The notes beneath the pieces are model-generated. The model searched no databases, was not told the DNA's origin, and was given only the letters and a program-made list of their open reading frames with translations. A stretch of DNA of 64,000 nt from Aliiroseovarius subalbicans. GTDB lineage: Bacteria; Pseudomonadota; Alphaproteobacteria; Rhodobacterales; Rhodobacteraceae. Position numbers and translations under genes: made by a program. Below, piece after piece: positions 1-9,603 of this stretch. Within the stretch, counting starts at the first letter, position 1. Every line of letters starts with the position of its first letter. The stretch lies in NCBI RefSeq assembly GCF_022678625.1, contig NZ_JALBYQ010000002.1, positions 124,001 through 188,000 on the forward strand, read 5' to 3'.

Positions 1-2367
1 ACGCCCTACAAGATCACCCCCTGGGCCGAAAGCGTGATTGAAAGCATGCTTTACATGCTGTGGGATCTGCGCCTGAAAGTCGGCCATGCGTCGCGCACGG
101 TGAAGGATTGCCTGCGGTTGGGGGGCGAGGATTATACGATCCGCACCGCCCTTCTGGAACACCGCCCCCTGTGTGGTGATGACGGGTTGTGCAATGAACT
201 AACCGAGACGCTTTGGGCGGAGTTGTTCAAGGGCACCGAGGCTGAGTTCATCGAGGCAAAGCTGGCAGAACGCGACGCGCGCCATCGCAAGCAGGGTGGC
301 CAGCGCTACATGGTCGAACCGAACGTGAAAGAGGGCAAGGGCGGGTTGCGTGACCTGCAAACCCTGTTCTGGGTCGCGAAATACATGCACCGGGTCGATA
401 ACATCCACGATTTCGTCGATCTCAAGATGTTCACCTCCGAGGAATATGAGACCTTCCAGAAGGCGGATGCCTTTCTCTGGGCCACGCGCTGCCATCTACA
501 TCTTGTGACGAACCGGGCGATGGACCAGCTGACCTTCGATCTGCAGGTCGAGGTGGCCGAGCGCATGGGGTACACCGATCATGGCGGGCGCCGGGCGGTG
601 GAACACTTCATGCAGGAATATTTCCGCCACGCCACCGCCGTTGGCGACCTGACACGCATCTTCCTGACCGGGTTGGAAGAGGCGCATGTGAAAAAAGAGC
701 CGCTTTTGGCCGGGCTGTTTCGCCGGCGAAAGCGGGTCAAGGCGCCGTTTCGGGTACAGAACGGTCGCCTGACCGTGCCAGACGACAGCGTCTTTCACGA
801 TGACAAGTTGAACATCCTTCGCTTGTTCGAGGAAGGCCTGCGCACCGGGATGCTGATCCACCCGAACGCGATGCGGTTGGTCAGCGCGAACCTGGACCTG
901 ATCGACGACGACATGCGGTCGAACAAGGAAGCAACGCGCATTTTCCTGGACCTTCTGGTCAAGCACGGCAACCCGGAACGCGCGTTGCGGCGGATGAATG
1001 AACTGGGTGTTCTTGCCGCCTTCATCCCCGAGTTTGAACCTATCGTCGCGATGATGCAGTTCAACATGTATCACTCCTATACGGTGGACGAACACACGAT
1101 CCAGGTGATCTCGAACTTCGCGCAAATCGAACGGCACGAGCTGGACGATGAGTTGCCGATCAGCTCGGAAATCATCGACAAAGGCATCAACCGCAAAACG
1201 ATGATGGTGGCGATGCTGTGCCATGACATCGGCAAGGGCCGGCCGCAGGATCATTCGATCCTGGGTGCACAAATTTCGCGCAAGGTGGCGCCGCGGCTGG
1301 GGCTGACAGCCAAGGAATGCGAAACCGTCGAGTGGCTGGTGCGCCATCACCTTTTAATGTCAGACATGGCCCAGAAACGCGACATTGCCGACCCGCGTAC
1401 GGTGCGCGATTTCGCCAAGGCGGTGAAAAGTGTGCGCCGGCTGGACCTGCTGACGCTTCTGACGGTCTGTGACATTCGGGGCGTCGGGCCGAATGTGTGG
1501 AACAATTGGAAGGCCACGCTGATCCGCACGCTGTATAACCAGACCCGCCGGGCGCTGGAAAACGGCATGGAGGATCTGAACCGCGAAAACCGGGGCGCCG
1601 AGGCGAAACGCGCCCTGCGCGAAGCCCTTTCGGATTGGGAGGCGAAGGATCTGAAGGTCGAAACCGGGCGTCATTATGACAGCTACTGGCAGGGCCTACA
1701 CGTCACCGCCCACACCGTCTTTGCCCGCCTGCTGCGTGGCATCGGCGATGATGAAATCCGGTTGGAGCTGGAGCTGGACGAAGGCCGCGACGTGACACGG
1801 GTGCATATCGTGATGGCCGATCACCCCGGCATCTTTTCGCGTCTCGCCGGCGCGCTGAGCCTGGTCGGTGCCAACATCGTGGACGCACGCACCTATACGT
1901 CGAAGGACGGCTATGCCACCGCGATCTTCTGGGTGCAGGCCGGCGACGGCAGCCCTTATGACGCCGCGAAACTGCCGCGTCTGCGTCAGATGATCCAGAA
2001 AACGTTGTATGGTGAAGTGATCGCGCGCGACGCCATTGCGGGACGCGACAAGATCAAGAAACGCGAACGCGCCTTCAAGGTGCCCACGCATATCACCTTC
2101 GACAACGAAGGGTCCGAGATTTACACGATCATCGAGGTCGACACCCGCGACCGCCCCGGTCTTTTGTTCGATTTGACGCGAACCTTGGCCAATTCGAACG
2201 TCTATATCGCCTCGGCGGTGATCGCGACTTACGGCGAACAGGTGGTCGATACCTTTTATGTGAAGGACATGTTCGGTTTGAAATTCCACACCGAAAGCAA
2301 ACAGCGCACGCTGGAACGTCGTTTGCGCGACGCGATCGAGCAGGGCGTTGAAAGGGCCATCACCTGA
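1..2367 (+). CDS. glnD: Bifunctional [protein-PII] uridylyltransferase / uridylyl-removing enzyme, 5' truncated
   Basis: Nitrogen-status sensor that uridylylates PII proteins at low glutamine and removes UMP at high glutamine. The frame is open from base 1 and runs 788 codons; the missing N-terminus would hold the start of the nucleotidyltransferase domain. Visible in order: the conserved GlnD segment YMVEPNVKEGKGGLRDLQ (about nt 308-360), an HD-hydrolase motif CHDIGKG (about nt 1219-1240) for UMP removal, and two C-terminal ACT domains (about nt 1790-2010 and 2120-2340) that bind glutamine. The stop codon overlaps the murJ start (TGATG), so the two are probably co-transcribed and translationally coupled, an arrangement I believe is common in related bacteria. 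Confidence 0.97.
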   Translation, partial: TPYKITPWAESVIESMLYMLWDLRLKVGHASRTVKDCLRLGGEDYTIRTALLEHRPLCGDDGLCNELTETLWAELFKGTEAEFIEAKLAERDARHRKQGGQRYMVEPNVKEGKGGLRDLQTLFWVAKYMHRVDNIHDFVDLKMFTSEEYETFQKADAFLWATRCHLHLVTNRAMDQLTFDLQVEVAERMGYTDHGGRRAVEHFMQEYFRHATAVGDLTRIFLTGLEEAHVKKEPLLAGLFRRRKRVKAPFRVQNGRLTVPDDSVFHDDKLNILRLFEEGLRTGMLIHPNAMRLVSANLDLIDDDMRSNKEATRIFLDLLVKHGNPERALRRMNELGVLAAFIPEFEPIVAMMQFNMYHSYTVDEHTIQVISNFAQIERHELDDELPISSEIIDKGINRKTMMVAMLCHDIGKGRPQDHSILGAQISRKVAPRLGLTAKECETVEWLVRHHLLMSDMAQKRDIADPRTVRDFAKAVKSVRRLDLLTLLTVCDIRGVGPNVWNNWKATLIRTLYNQTRRALENGMEDLNRENRGAEAKRALREALSDWEAKDLKVETGRHYDSYWQGLHVTAHTVFARLLRGIGDDEIRLELELDEGRDVTRVHIVMADHPGIFSRLAGALSLVGANIVDARTYTSKDGYATAIFWVQAGDGSPYDAAKLPRLRQMIQKTLYGEVIARDAIAGRDKIKKRERAFKVPTHITFDNEGSEIYTIIEVDTRDRPGLLFDLTRTLANSNVYIASAVIATYGEQVVDTFYVKDMFGLKFHTESKQRTLERRLRDAIEQGVERAIT

Positions 2368-3908
2368 TGGCCGCGCCGCGCCTTCTTCGTGCATTCATGA
2401 CCGTCGGGGGCTGGACCATGGCCAGCCGCATCCTGGGTTTCGTGCGCGACATCATGATCGCCGCAACCCTGGGCGCGGGGCCGGTGGCCGAGGCGTTCCT
2501 GATCGCCTTCTCCCTGCCCAACATGTTCCGCCGCTTCTTCGCCGAAGGCGCGTTCAACATGGCCTTCATCCCGATGTTTTCGAAAAAGGTCGAAGGCAAG
2601 GAGGACGCCCTGTCCTTTGCCCGCGATGCGTTCTCGGGGCTGGCCTTCGTGGTGCTGATCTTCACCATCCTGGCGCAGATCTTCATGCCTGCGCTGGTGC
2701 TGGCGATGGCGTCGGGTTTTCTGGCCGATGACCGCTTCGACTTGGCCGTGCTCTATGGCCGGATTGCGTTTCCTTACATCCTGTTCATCTCTTTGGCTGC
2801 GCTTTTGTCAGGCGTTCTGAATGCCACCCACCGCTTCGTGGCCGCCGCCGCAGCCCCTGTGCTTTTGAACATCATCTTTATCGCCGCAATGGGGGCGGCG
2901 ATGGCAATGGGGTGGAACGTGGGTGACGCGCTGGCCTGGACCGTGCCGATTGCCGGCGTGGCGCAGCTGGTGCTGGTCTGGATCGCGGCCTCGCGTGCCG
3001 GGTATCGCCTGATCCCGCGCCGTCCACACATGACGCCCGAACTGAAACGCCTGGCTATCATCGCCGCCCCCGCCGCCCTTGCCGGTGGCGTGGTGCAGGT
3101 CAACCTTTTGATCGGGCGCCAGGTCGCAAGCTTCTTTGACGGCGCGATTGCCTGGCTGAACTATGCCGACCGGTTGTATCAACTGCCGCTGGGCGTGGTC
3201 GGGATCGCCATTGGCGTCGTGCTCCTGCCCGACCTCAGCCGCCGCTTGCGCGCGGGCGACGTTGACGGCGGACGCGAGGCGCTCAGCCGCGCGGGTGAGC
3301 TGTCGCTGGCACTGACCATTCCCGCGTCCGTCGCGTTGATCGTCATTCCCGGCCCGCTGATCGAAACCCTGTTCCAACGCGGTGCCTTCAATGCGGATGA
3401 TACCGCCAAAACCGCAATTGCCGTGGCGGTTTACGGCATGGGCCTGCCCGCTTTCGTGCTGCAAAAGGTGCTGCAACCGATCTTCTTCGCCCGCGAAAAC
3501 ACGAAAACGCCGTTCTACTACGCGCTGGTGGCGCTGGTGGTGAATGCAGGCCTCGCGATCGGTCTCAGCTATGTCTTCGGCTATATCGCGGCGGCGATTG
3601 GCACCACGGTGGCTGGCTGGACCATGACGCTGATGCTGTGGCGCGGCAGCTGGAAGATGGGCGAAGAGGCACGCTTTGACGGCCGCTTCTGGTCCCGCTT
3701 CTGGCGCATCGTCGCGGCCAGTTGGCTGATGGGCGCGGTGCTGTATGGCAGTGTGATCCTGATCGGACCGATGTTTGGCGGCGGCGGGTCGAAATACCTG
3801 GCGCTCACCATCCTGATCACCCTGGGCATCACCAGCTATTTCGGCATCGGATCGCTTCTGGGCGCCTTCCGCATCCGCGAATTTCGCGCAGCGATGCGGC
3901 GGGGGTAA
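2367..3908 (+). CDS. murJ: Lipid II flippase MurJ (MviN family)
   Basis: Integral inner-membrane protein of the MOP exporter superfamily that flips lipid II for peptidoglycan synthesis. The 513-residue length matches the family (about 510-530). The N-terminal region ASRILGFVRDIMIAATLGAG is the classic MviN signature, followed by FRRFFAEGAFNMAFIPMF. About 14 hydrophobic segments can be picked out, interrupted by short basic loops. The ATG overlaps the glnD stop codon by one base. The gene ends at the first arm of a long inverted repeat that separates it from the convergent rhomboid-like gene. Confidence 0.97.
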   Translation: MAAPRLLRAFMTVGGWTMASRILGFVRDIMIAATLGAGPVAEAFLIAFSLPNMFRRFFAEGAFNMAFIPMFSKKVEGKEDALSFARDAFSGLAFVVLIFTILAQIFMPALVLAMASGFLADDRFDLAVLYGRIAFPYILFISLAALLSGVLNATHRFVAAAAAPVLLNIIFIAAMGAAMAMGWNVGDALAWTVPIAGVAQLVLVWIAASRAGYRLIPRRPHMTPELKRLAIIAAPAALAGGVVQVNLLIGRQVASFFDGAIAWLNYADRLYQLPLGVVGIAIGVVLLPDLSRRLRAGDVDGGREALSRAGELSLALTIPASVALIVIPGPLIETLFQRGAFNADDTAKTAIAVAVYGMGLPAFVLQKVLQPIFFARENTKTPFYYALVALVVNAGLAIGLSYVFGYIAAAIGTTVAGWTMTLMLWRGSWKMGEEARFDGRFWSRFWRIVAASWLMGAVLYGSVILIGPMFGGGGSKYLALTILITLGITSYFGIGSLLGAFRIREFRAAMRRG

Positions 3909-3989
3909 CGCCCCGGCGCGGCGGGGTGGGGAACCACAACCGCGCGGCCAGGTTCAACGTTCCAATGGGTGGGAGCCGCGTCGGGGCGT
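3908..3989. repeat. Long-loop inverted repeat element A between convergent murJ and rhomboid-like gene
   Basis: Arms ACGCCCCGGCGCGGC (3908-3922) and GCCGCGTCGGGGCGT (3975-3989) are complementary apart from one G-T type mismatch. The 52-base loop begins GGGGTGGG and ends AATGGGTGGGA. The same architecture and several identical bases recur at 40528-40610 and, less well, at 16065-16140. The left arm starts on the last base of the murJ stop codon and the right arm ends on the terminal base of the opposing gene, so the element fills the whole convergent junction. A bidirectional termination or RNA-end stabilising role is an inference. Confidence 0.7.
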
Positions 3990-4675
3990 TAGCGCCGCCT
4001 GAGCACCGCCAGAACGTGGCTCCACCCCCCCGGCGCCACCAGGAACGACAGGCCAAAGCCGGCCGCAAAGCCCGCCACATCCGCGACCCAGTCCGGGCTG
4101 CCCCCTGTGAACAGGGAAAACACAAGCTGGATCGCCATCAGAAAGGCGATGAGGCGAAACGCCATCAGACGATTTTCACCAGTTCCGGTCAGGCGCACGA
4201 ACAACAGGAACGAATAGGAGCCGATCAACCCATAGACCGCCGGGTAGCCACCAAACAGCATCACCCGCGTGTCCCAGACCAATCCATAGACCAGCGCGCC
4301 GAAGATGGACGCGCCGAAAAAGATGATCAGCACCGCCCAGGCGTTGAATATCTCTCCCACCAGCTTGCCCAGCGCCAGCAGAAACACGAGCACGAAGGCG
4401 ATGTGGGTGAAGCTCTGGTGCACGAAAGGATAGGTGACGAACCGCATCAGATAATCCCAGCGGATCTGCCGGTTCTCCACCATCCAGTTGAACAGCGGCT
4501 CGTAAAAACCCCAGCGCTCGACCGCCTGAAGCCGCCAACCGGTCGCCTCGGGCCCGCCGACAAAGCCCACATTGCCCGCCTGGAACACCAATTCCACCCC
4601 GACAAGAAACACCGACAGGGCCACCACGATGGGTGGCAACGGATTTATGGGCGAGGCATTGGGGTCACTTGTCAT
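3989..4675 (-). CDS. Rhomboid-fold membrane protein lacking catalytic residues (pseudo-rhomboid)
   Basis: About 228 residues with six or more hydrophobic segments in the order of bacterial rhomboid proteases. The fold signature is clear: HQSFTHIAFV in the TM2 position, GGYPAVYGLIG in the TM4 position and VADVAGFAAGF in the TM6 position. Active rhomboids carry Asn (HxxxN), Ser (GxSG) and His (AHxxGxxxG) at these sites. Here they are Val95, Tyr144 and Asp199, so proteolysis is not expected. Start chosen at the internal ATG (4675), giving MTSDPNAS; an upstream ATG at 4723 would add 16 polar residues without clear ribosome-site support. Function unknown; inactive rhomboids elsewhere act as membrane-protein binding or quality-control factors. 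Confidence 0.85.
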   Translation of the reverse strand: MTSDPNASPINPLPPIVVALSVFLVGVELVFQAGNVGFVGGPEATGWRLQAVERWGFYEPLFNWMVENRQIRWDYLMRFVTYPFVHQSFTHIAFVLVFLLALGKLVGEIFNAWAVLIIFFGASIFGALVYGLVWDTRVMLFGGYPAVYGLIGSYSFLLFVRLTGTGENRLMAFRLIAFLMAIQLVFSLFTGGSPDWVADVAGFAAGFGLSFLVAPGGWSHVLAVLRRR

Positions 4676-4767
4676 GTCTTGGGTCCGCTCGTTACGCCCG
4701 CTTCCTTGACGGGCCTTTCCCACATGGGTAAGCGAGCCGGAACCAGAAATCCAGACGGAGCGTCATC

Positions 4768-5787
4768 ATGACCAGCCACACCCCTCGCGTGTTTTCGGGC
4801 ATCAAGCCTTCGGGCGGTCTGACCCTTGGCAATTACCTGGGCGCGATCAAGCGCTTTGTGGACATGCAGGGGCCAGCGTTTGAAACCGTCTATTGTGTGG
4901 TGGACCTGCACGCGATCACCGTCTGGCAGGACCCTGCCGAGCTGCGGAACGAGACACGCGAAGTGGCCGCGGGCTTCCTCGCCTCCGGCATCGACCCCAA
5001 CAGCTCGATCCTGTTCAACCAAAGCCAGGTCGCGGCCCATGCCGAGCTTGCCTGGATCTTCAACTGCGTCACGCGGCTGGGCTGGATGAACCGGATGACC
5101 CAGTTCAAGGACAAAGCGGGTAAGAACGCCGAAAAGGCCTCCTTGGGCCTTTACGCCTATCCGTCGCTGATGGCGGCTGACATCCTGCTCTATCACGCCA
5201 CCCACGTGCCCGTGGGCGAGGATCAGAAACAGCATGTCGAGCTGACGCGCGACATCGCTGCCAAGTTCAACCACGACTTCAAGGCCGAAGATTTCTTTCC
5301 GCAGCCCGAACCGATCATCGAAGGCCCCGCGACGCGGGTGATGAACCTGCGCGACGGGTCCAAGAAAATGTCGAAGTCGGGTGAAAGCGACATGGAGCGT
5401 ATCAACATGACAGATGACGCCGACACGATCGCCAAGAAGTTCCGCAAAGCCCGCACCGACCCCGACGCCCTGCCCGACACGCTGGACGGCCTGAAAGACC
5501 GGCCCGAGGCGCGCAACCTTGTGGATATCTACGCGGCCCTGTCCGACAGCACGTCCGAGGCGGTGATCACGGAATACGCCGGCGCGGGCTGGGGCAAATT
5601 CAAACCGGCGCTGGCCGATCTGGCGGTCGACAAACTGGCCCCTATCAGCCAGGAAATGGCCCGCCTGATGGCGCAGCCGGACGAAATTGACGCGATCCTG
5701 GCCAAAGGTGCGGAAAAAGCCGAGGCGATTGCCCAGCCGATCCTTGAGCAGACCTACGACATCGTCGGGCTGCTGCGCTCACGCTAG
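4768..5787 (+). CDS. trpS: Tryptophanyl-tRNA synthetase
   Basis: Class I aminoacyl-tRNA synthetase that charges tRNA-Trp in the cytoplasm. 339 residues, normal for the bacterial TrpRS family. The HIGH-like motif appears as [13 protein letters not shown] near residues 14-26, and the ATP-binding KMSKS loop is intact ([10 protein letters not shown], about residues 202-211). [15 protein letters not shown], the dimer and tryptophan pocket segment, is present. A GGAG-like site lies upstream of the ATG. It starts about 90 bases from the divergent rhomboid-like gene, so the two share an upstream region. Confidence 0.98.
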   Translation: MTSHTPRVFSGIKPSGGLTLGNYLGAIKRFVDMQGPAFETVYCVVDLHAITVWQDPAELRNETREVAAGFLASGIDPNSSILFNQSQVAAHAELAWIFNCVTRLGWMNRMTQFKDKAGKNAEKASLGLYAYPSLMAADILLYHATHVPVGEDQKQHVELTRDIAAKFNHDFKAEDFFPQPEPIIEGPATRVMNLRDGSKKMSKSGESDMERINMTDDADTIAKKFRKARTDPDALPDTLDGLKDRPEARNLVDIYAALSDSTSEAVITEYAGAGWGKFKPALADLAVDKLAPISQEMARLMAQPDEIDAILAKGAEKAEAIAQPILEQTYDIVGLLRSR

Positions 5788-5838
5788 GCCCCCGCCTCAC
5801 CGCTTGCCCAATCCCGCGCTTCAAACTACCTGTGCCCC

Positions 5839-6612
5839 ATGCCCAGATACGCGTTGAAAATCGAATACAATGGCCAGCCCTTCGCGGGCTGGCAGCGCCA
5901 GAAGGAATTCCCTTCGGTGCAGGAAGCCGTGGAAACAGCCCTGCGCAAGCTTGATCCCACGGTTGAGACCATCGCCGCCGCTGGTCGTACGGACGCGGGC
6001 GTGCATGCCCTCGCGCAGGTCGCCCACGTGGACCTGACCCGCGATTGGGACCCGTTCCGCCTGTCCGAGGCTTTGAACCACCACCTGAAACCGGCCCCCG
6101 TCGCGATCCTGGCCTGTGCGCCGGTCGCGGATGATTTTCACGCAAGGTTTTCGGCCACCGAGCGCCGCTATCTGTTCCGAATCGTGAACCGTCGCGCGCC
6201 ACTGACCCACGACAAAGGCCTGGCGTGGCGCGTGGCGCGAAAACTGGATCTGGAAGCCATGCGCGAAGGCGCCGAGCACCTGATCGGCCACCACGATTTC
6301 ACCACCTTCCGGTCAACCTATTGCCAGGCGAAAAGCCCGATGAAAACATTGGATGAACTGCGCATTGAAGCGCACGACATTCCCCACGGAACCGAATTCC
6401 GTTTCCATATCCGATCCCGCAGTTTCCTGCACAACCAGGTCCGCAGCATCGTCGGATCGCTGGAACAGGTCGGCGGCGGCTCTTGGGCCCCCGACGACAT
6501 CCGGACCGCGCTTGATGCCCGCGACCGCACCGCCTGCGGCCCGGTCTGTTCCTCCGACGGACTGTATTTGGCGGGGGTGGGGTATGAGGACGATCCCTTC
6601 GCGGACCGCTAG
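5839..6612 (+). CDS. truA: tRNA pseudouridine(38-40) synthase
   Basis: Converts uridines 38-40 of the tRNA anticodon stem to pseudouridine. 257 residues, typical for TruA. The catalytic aspartate lies in [11 protein letters not shown] (Asp52, equivalent to E. coli Asp60). The N-terminal [18 protein letters not shown] and the C-terminal [19 protein letters not shown] are family signatures. It follows trpS in the same direction after about 50 bases with no strong terminator, so read-through from trpS is plausible. Confidence 0.98.
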   Translation: MPRYALKIEYNGQPFAGWQRQKEFPSVQEAVETALRKLDPTVETIAAAGRTDAGVHALAQVAHVDLTRDWDPFRLSEALNHHLKPAPVAILACAPVADDFHARFSATERRYLFRIVNRRAPLTHDKGLAWRVARKLDLEAMREGAEHLIGHHDFTTFRSTYCQAKSPMKTLDELRIEAHDIPHGTEFRFHIRSRSFLHNQVRSIVGSLEQVGGGSWAPDDIRTALDARDRTACGPVCSSDGLYLAGVGYEDDPFADR

Positions 6613-6672
6613 ACCCTCCCCCCCTGCTCTGCCATACTACGCGTCAATGAAAAGCAAAAAGAGCAGCCCCGC

Positions 6673-8628
6673 ATGAACGATCTTCTGACCGGCACCGGCC
6701 CGGACGATTACGACGCGTCCTCCATCGAAGTGTTGGAGGGGCTGGAGCCTGTGCGCCAGCGCCCTGGCATGTACATCGGCGGCACAGATGAACGCGCGCT
6801 GCATCACATGGTGGCGGAAATCCTCGACAACTCGATGGACGAGGCAGTGGCGGGGCACGCGAACCGGATCGAAGTGACGCTGAACGCGGATTATTCCGTC
6901 ACGGTCACCGACAACGGCCGCGGCATTCCGATCGATCCGCACCCGAAATTCCCGGATAAATCCGCGCTTGAGGTCATCCTGTGCACGCTGCACGCGGGTG
7001 GCAAATTTTCCGGCAAGGCGTATCAGACCTCGGGTGGTCTGCATGGGGTCGGCTCGTCGGTTGTGAACGCGCTGTCCGACAGTCTGGTCGTGCAGGTTGC
7101 CAAGAACAAAGAGCTGTTCGAGCAACGGTTTTCGCGCGGCATCCCGCTGGGCCCGGTCGAAAAGATTGGTGCTGCCCCCAACCGGCGCGGCACCGAGGTG
7201 ACTTTCCACGCGGACGAAGAGATTTTCGGCAAGCACCGGTTCAAACCGAAACGCCTGTTCACCCTGGCGCGGTCGAAGGCCTATCTGTTCTCGGGCGTTG
7301 AAATCCGCTGGAAGAGCCATATTGACGACGGCGAAACCCCCACCGATGCGGTGTTCCACTTCCCCGGCGGCCTGTCCGATTACCTCAAGGAAACGCTGGG
7401 CAGTGCCTCGACCTATGCCGATCTGCCCTTCGGCGGGAAGGTCGAGTTTCGCGAGAAGTTTGGCGAGCCAGGCTATGTCGAATGGGCGATCAATTGGACG
7501 CCGTCGCGCGATGGTTTCATCCAGTCCTACTGCAACACCGTGCCCACGCCCGAGGGCGGCACCCATGTCACCGGCTTTTGGGCCGCGATCCTGAAGGGGA
7601 TCAAGGCTTACGGTGAATTGGTGGGCAACAAGAAGGCCGCCTCGATCACCCGTGATGACCTGATGACCGGCGGCTGCGCGCTGGTGTCCTGCTTCATCGC
7701 CGACCCCAGCTTCGTGGGCCAGACCAAGGACCGGCTGTCGACGGAAAGCGCCAGCCGGATGGTGGAAAACTCAGTCCGCGACCATTTCGACAACTGGCTG
7801 GCATCTGACACGAAATCGGCCGGCGCGATCCTGGATTTCCTGGTGCTGCGCGCCGAGGAGCGCCTGAAACGCAGACAAGAAAAAGAAACCCAGCGCAAGA
7901 CCGCGACGAAAAAGCTGCGTCTGCCCGGCAAGCTGACCGATTGTTCTGCCACCAACCGCGAGGGGACCGAGCTGTTCATCGTTGAGGGCGACAGCGCCGG
8001 CGGCTCGGCCAAGATGGCGCGCAACCGCAAGACGCAGGCGCTGTTGCCCCTGCGCGGCAAGATCCTGAACGTGCTGGGGGCGGCGTCGTCGAAACTGGGC
8101 TCGAACGCCGAGATCAACGACCTGACCCAGGCGCTTGGCGTCGGGCTTGGCACGCGGTTCAACGTCGATGACCTGCGCTATGACAAGATCATCATCATGA
8201 CCGACGCGGACGTGGACGGCGCCCATATCGCGGCCCTTCTGATGACGTTCTTCTTTACCCAGATGCGCCCGATGATCGATACCGGCCACCTGTATCTGGC
8301 CTGCCCGCCGCTGTTTCGCCTGACCCAGGGTGCCAAGCGGGTTTACTGCGTGGATGAGGCCGAGCGCGATGCCTGGCTGGAGAAGGGCCTGGGCGGCAAA
8401 GGCAAGATCGACGTTTCCCGCTTCAAGGGTCTGGGCGAAATGGACGCGAAGGACCTGAAGGAAACCACCATGGACCCCGCATCCCGCACCCTGATCCGTG
8501 TCACGATTGATGAGGACGAACCGGGGGAGACCGGCGACCTGGTCGAGCGCCTGATGGGCAAGAAGCCCGAGAAACGGTTCGAATACATCCAGGAAAACGC
8601 GCGGTTCGTGGAGGAGTTGGATGTTTGA
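6673..8628 (+). CDS. parE: DNA topoisomerase IV subunit B
   Basis: ATPase subunit that pairs with ParC to decatenate daughter chromosomes. 651 residues. GHKL ATPase motifs are ILDNSMDEA (Mg/ATP Asn) and TDNGRGIP, with the glycine-rich lid GGLHGVGSSVVNAL. The TOPRIM domain carries EGDSAGGSAK, PLRGKILNV and the DADVDGAHI metal motif. The QTLCLK-like handle and C-terminal FKGLGEM are also present. The relatively short length and sequence type favour ParE over GyrB (about 800 residues). Its stop codon is overlapped by the TTG start of the next, compositionally foreign gene. Confidence 0.95.
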   Translation: MNDLLTGTGPDDYDASSIEVLEGLEPVRQRPGMYIGGTDERALHHMVAEILDNSMDEAVAGHANRIEVTLNADYSVTVTDNGRGIPIDPHPKFPDKSALEVILCTLHAGGKFSGKAYQTSGGLHGVGSSVVNALSDSLVVQVAKNKELFEQRFSRGIPLGPVEKIGAAPNRRGTEVTFHADEEIFGKHRFKPKRLFTLARSKAYLFSGVEIRWKSHIDDGETPTDAVFHFPGGLSDYLKETLGSASTYADLPFGGKVEFREKFGEPGYVEWAINWTPSRDGFIQSYCNTVPTPEGGTHVTGFWAAILKGIKAYGELVGNKKAASITRDDLMTGGCALVSCFIADPSFVGQTKDRLSTESASRMVENSVRDHFDNWLASDTKSAGAILDFLVLRAEERLKRRQEKETQRKTATKKLRLPGKLTDCSATNREGTELFIVEGDSAGGSAKMARNRKTQALLPLRGKILNVLGAASSKLGSNAEINDLTQALGVGLGTRFNVDDLRYDKIIIMTDADVDGAHIAALLMTFFFTQMRPMIDTGHLYLACPPLFRLTQGAKRVYCVDEAERDAWLEKGLGGKGKIDVSRFKGLGEMDAKDLKETTMDPASRTLIRVTIDEDEPGETGDLVERLMGKKPEKRFEYIQENARFVEELDV

Positions 8629-9443
8629 GGGGAAAACCTATTAAGGCAGATGCTTTTGGAGTTTGCAGGCTTACCGGGAATCCTGGCAAGTTTGTAAAAA
8701 GCCACATAATTCCCAAAGCCCTAACCCCGAAAGAAGACCCCGGCGGGCCGCTCGTTGAAGCTGATGGAAAAAAGCGACCTAAACGACAATGGGATAGCTG
8801 GTATGATCCCAGCTTGGTCATTAGAAAAGGAGAGGACCACCTGGCCGAGATTGACTCCTCGGCATTGAGGATTCTGTCAGAGCACAAACTCATTTGGAAG
8901 TCTTGGAGAGACCAGGATGAACTGGGCATCGACCACATAGCGAATGACGAGGAAGCGCTCCTTGGGATCAGACTTTTGGAGGGGGTTGACCAAACTGCTC
9001 TCGGTGTATTTGCGGTCAGCTTACTTTGGCGAGCAGGTTCATCAGATTTGCCCGCTATGCATGAGTTCAATGTCCCAAATGACATTCTGGAAAGTGCACG
9101 CTTAGTTACACTTGGCAAAAGGGAATTCGAGCCAAACGAATTTCCCGTAAAGATGTTTCAATATGCCACAAAGGGGCCTATGCACAATCTCACTCCAATG
9201 AACCTCGAACGACCTTTAGCTACTGAAAAGCCAGAACCTTTTTTTCGGATTTTTGCAAACGGGGTTTTCTTTCACATTGTCGACACAACAGCACGTTCTA
9301 ACTTCGATGTCGGGAAAGCGAAGTGGTTCCTAGGGAACAGTGATGAACTTGCTGTGCTTTGCTTTGACTTCGAGAAATCAACCCAAGCGCGATTTTTTGA
9401 AAACACACTCGACCACTACCATGCTCTCATGCGGAGGCAGTAG
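8625..9443 (+). CDS. HNH-like (SHIIP motif) protein of unknown function, probably horizontally acquired
   Basis: 272 residues, translated from a TTG at 8625 that overlaps the parE stop. The N-terminus VCRLTGNPGKFVKSHIIPKAL (Cys14, Ser26-His-Ile-Ile-Pro30) resembles HNH-type proteins whose zinc site usually begins CxxC; here only one Cys remains and no later HNH pair is obvious, so catalysis is doubtful. Later text includes WDSWYDPSLVIRKGE and NLTPMNLERPLATEKPEPFF. Base composition drops sharply: sampled stretches are near 43-48% GC against about 65% next door, with rare codons such as TTA and ATA. No transposase or recombinase is adjacent. Transfer is likely; the biological role is unknown. 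Confidence 0.7.
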   Translation: MRGKPIKADAFGVCRLTGNPGKFVKSHIIPKALTPKEDPGGPLVEADGKKRPKRQWDSWYDPSLVIRKGEDHLAEIDSSALRILSEHKLIWKSWRDQDELGIDHIANDEEALLGIRLLEGVDQTALGVFAVSLLWRAGSSDLPAMHEFNVPNDILESARLVTLGKREFEPNEFPVKMFQYATKGPMHNLTPMNLERPLATEKPEPFFRIFANGVFFHIVDTTARSNFDVGKAKWFLGNSDELAVLCFDFEKSTQARFFENTLDHYHALMRRQ

Positions 9444-9557
9444 GGCAGCGCTCGACCCTGGGTGGGCGCAGTGACGTATTTGGGGCCCACACGGAACACC
9501 TATCAAGATCACAACATTGCGGAAGCGCCCTCCCGTGGGGAGGGTCGGGCGCTGCCC
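9443..9557. repeat. Long-loop inverted repeat element E between convergent genes
   Basis: Arms GGGCAGCGCTCGACCCT (9443-9459) and AGGGTCGGGCGCTGCCC (9541-9557) are complementary over 17 bases with one mismatch. The 81-base loop opens with GGGTGGGCGCAG. The left arm begins at the last base of the TAG stop of the HNH-like gene, echoing element A. A second small hairpin GCCCGG/CCGGGC (9553-9572) follows. It sits between the HNH-like gene and the convergent cytochrome c gene. I see no coding potential in 9444-9603. Confidence 0.65.
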
Positions 9558-9603
9558 GGCCTATCGTCCGGGCGGGGCATTTGGCTTTGGGAGTGGCGAA
9601 CCC

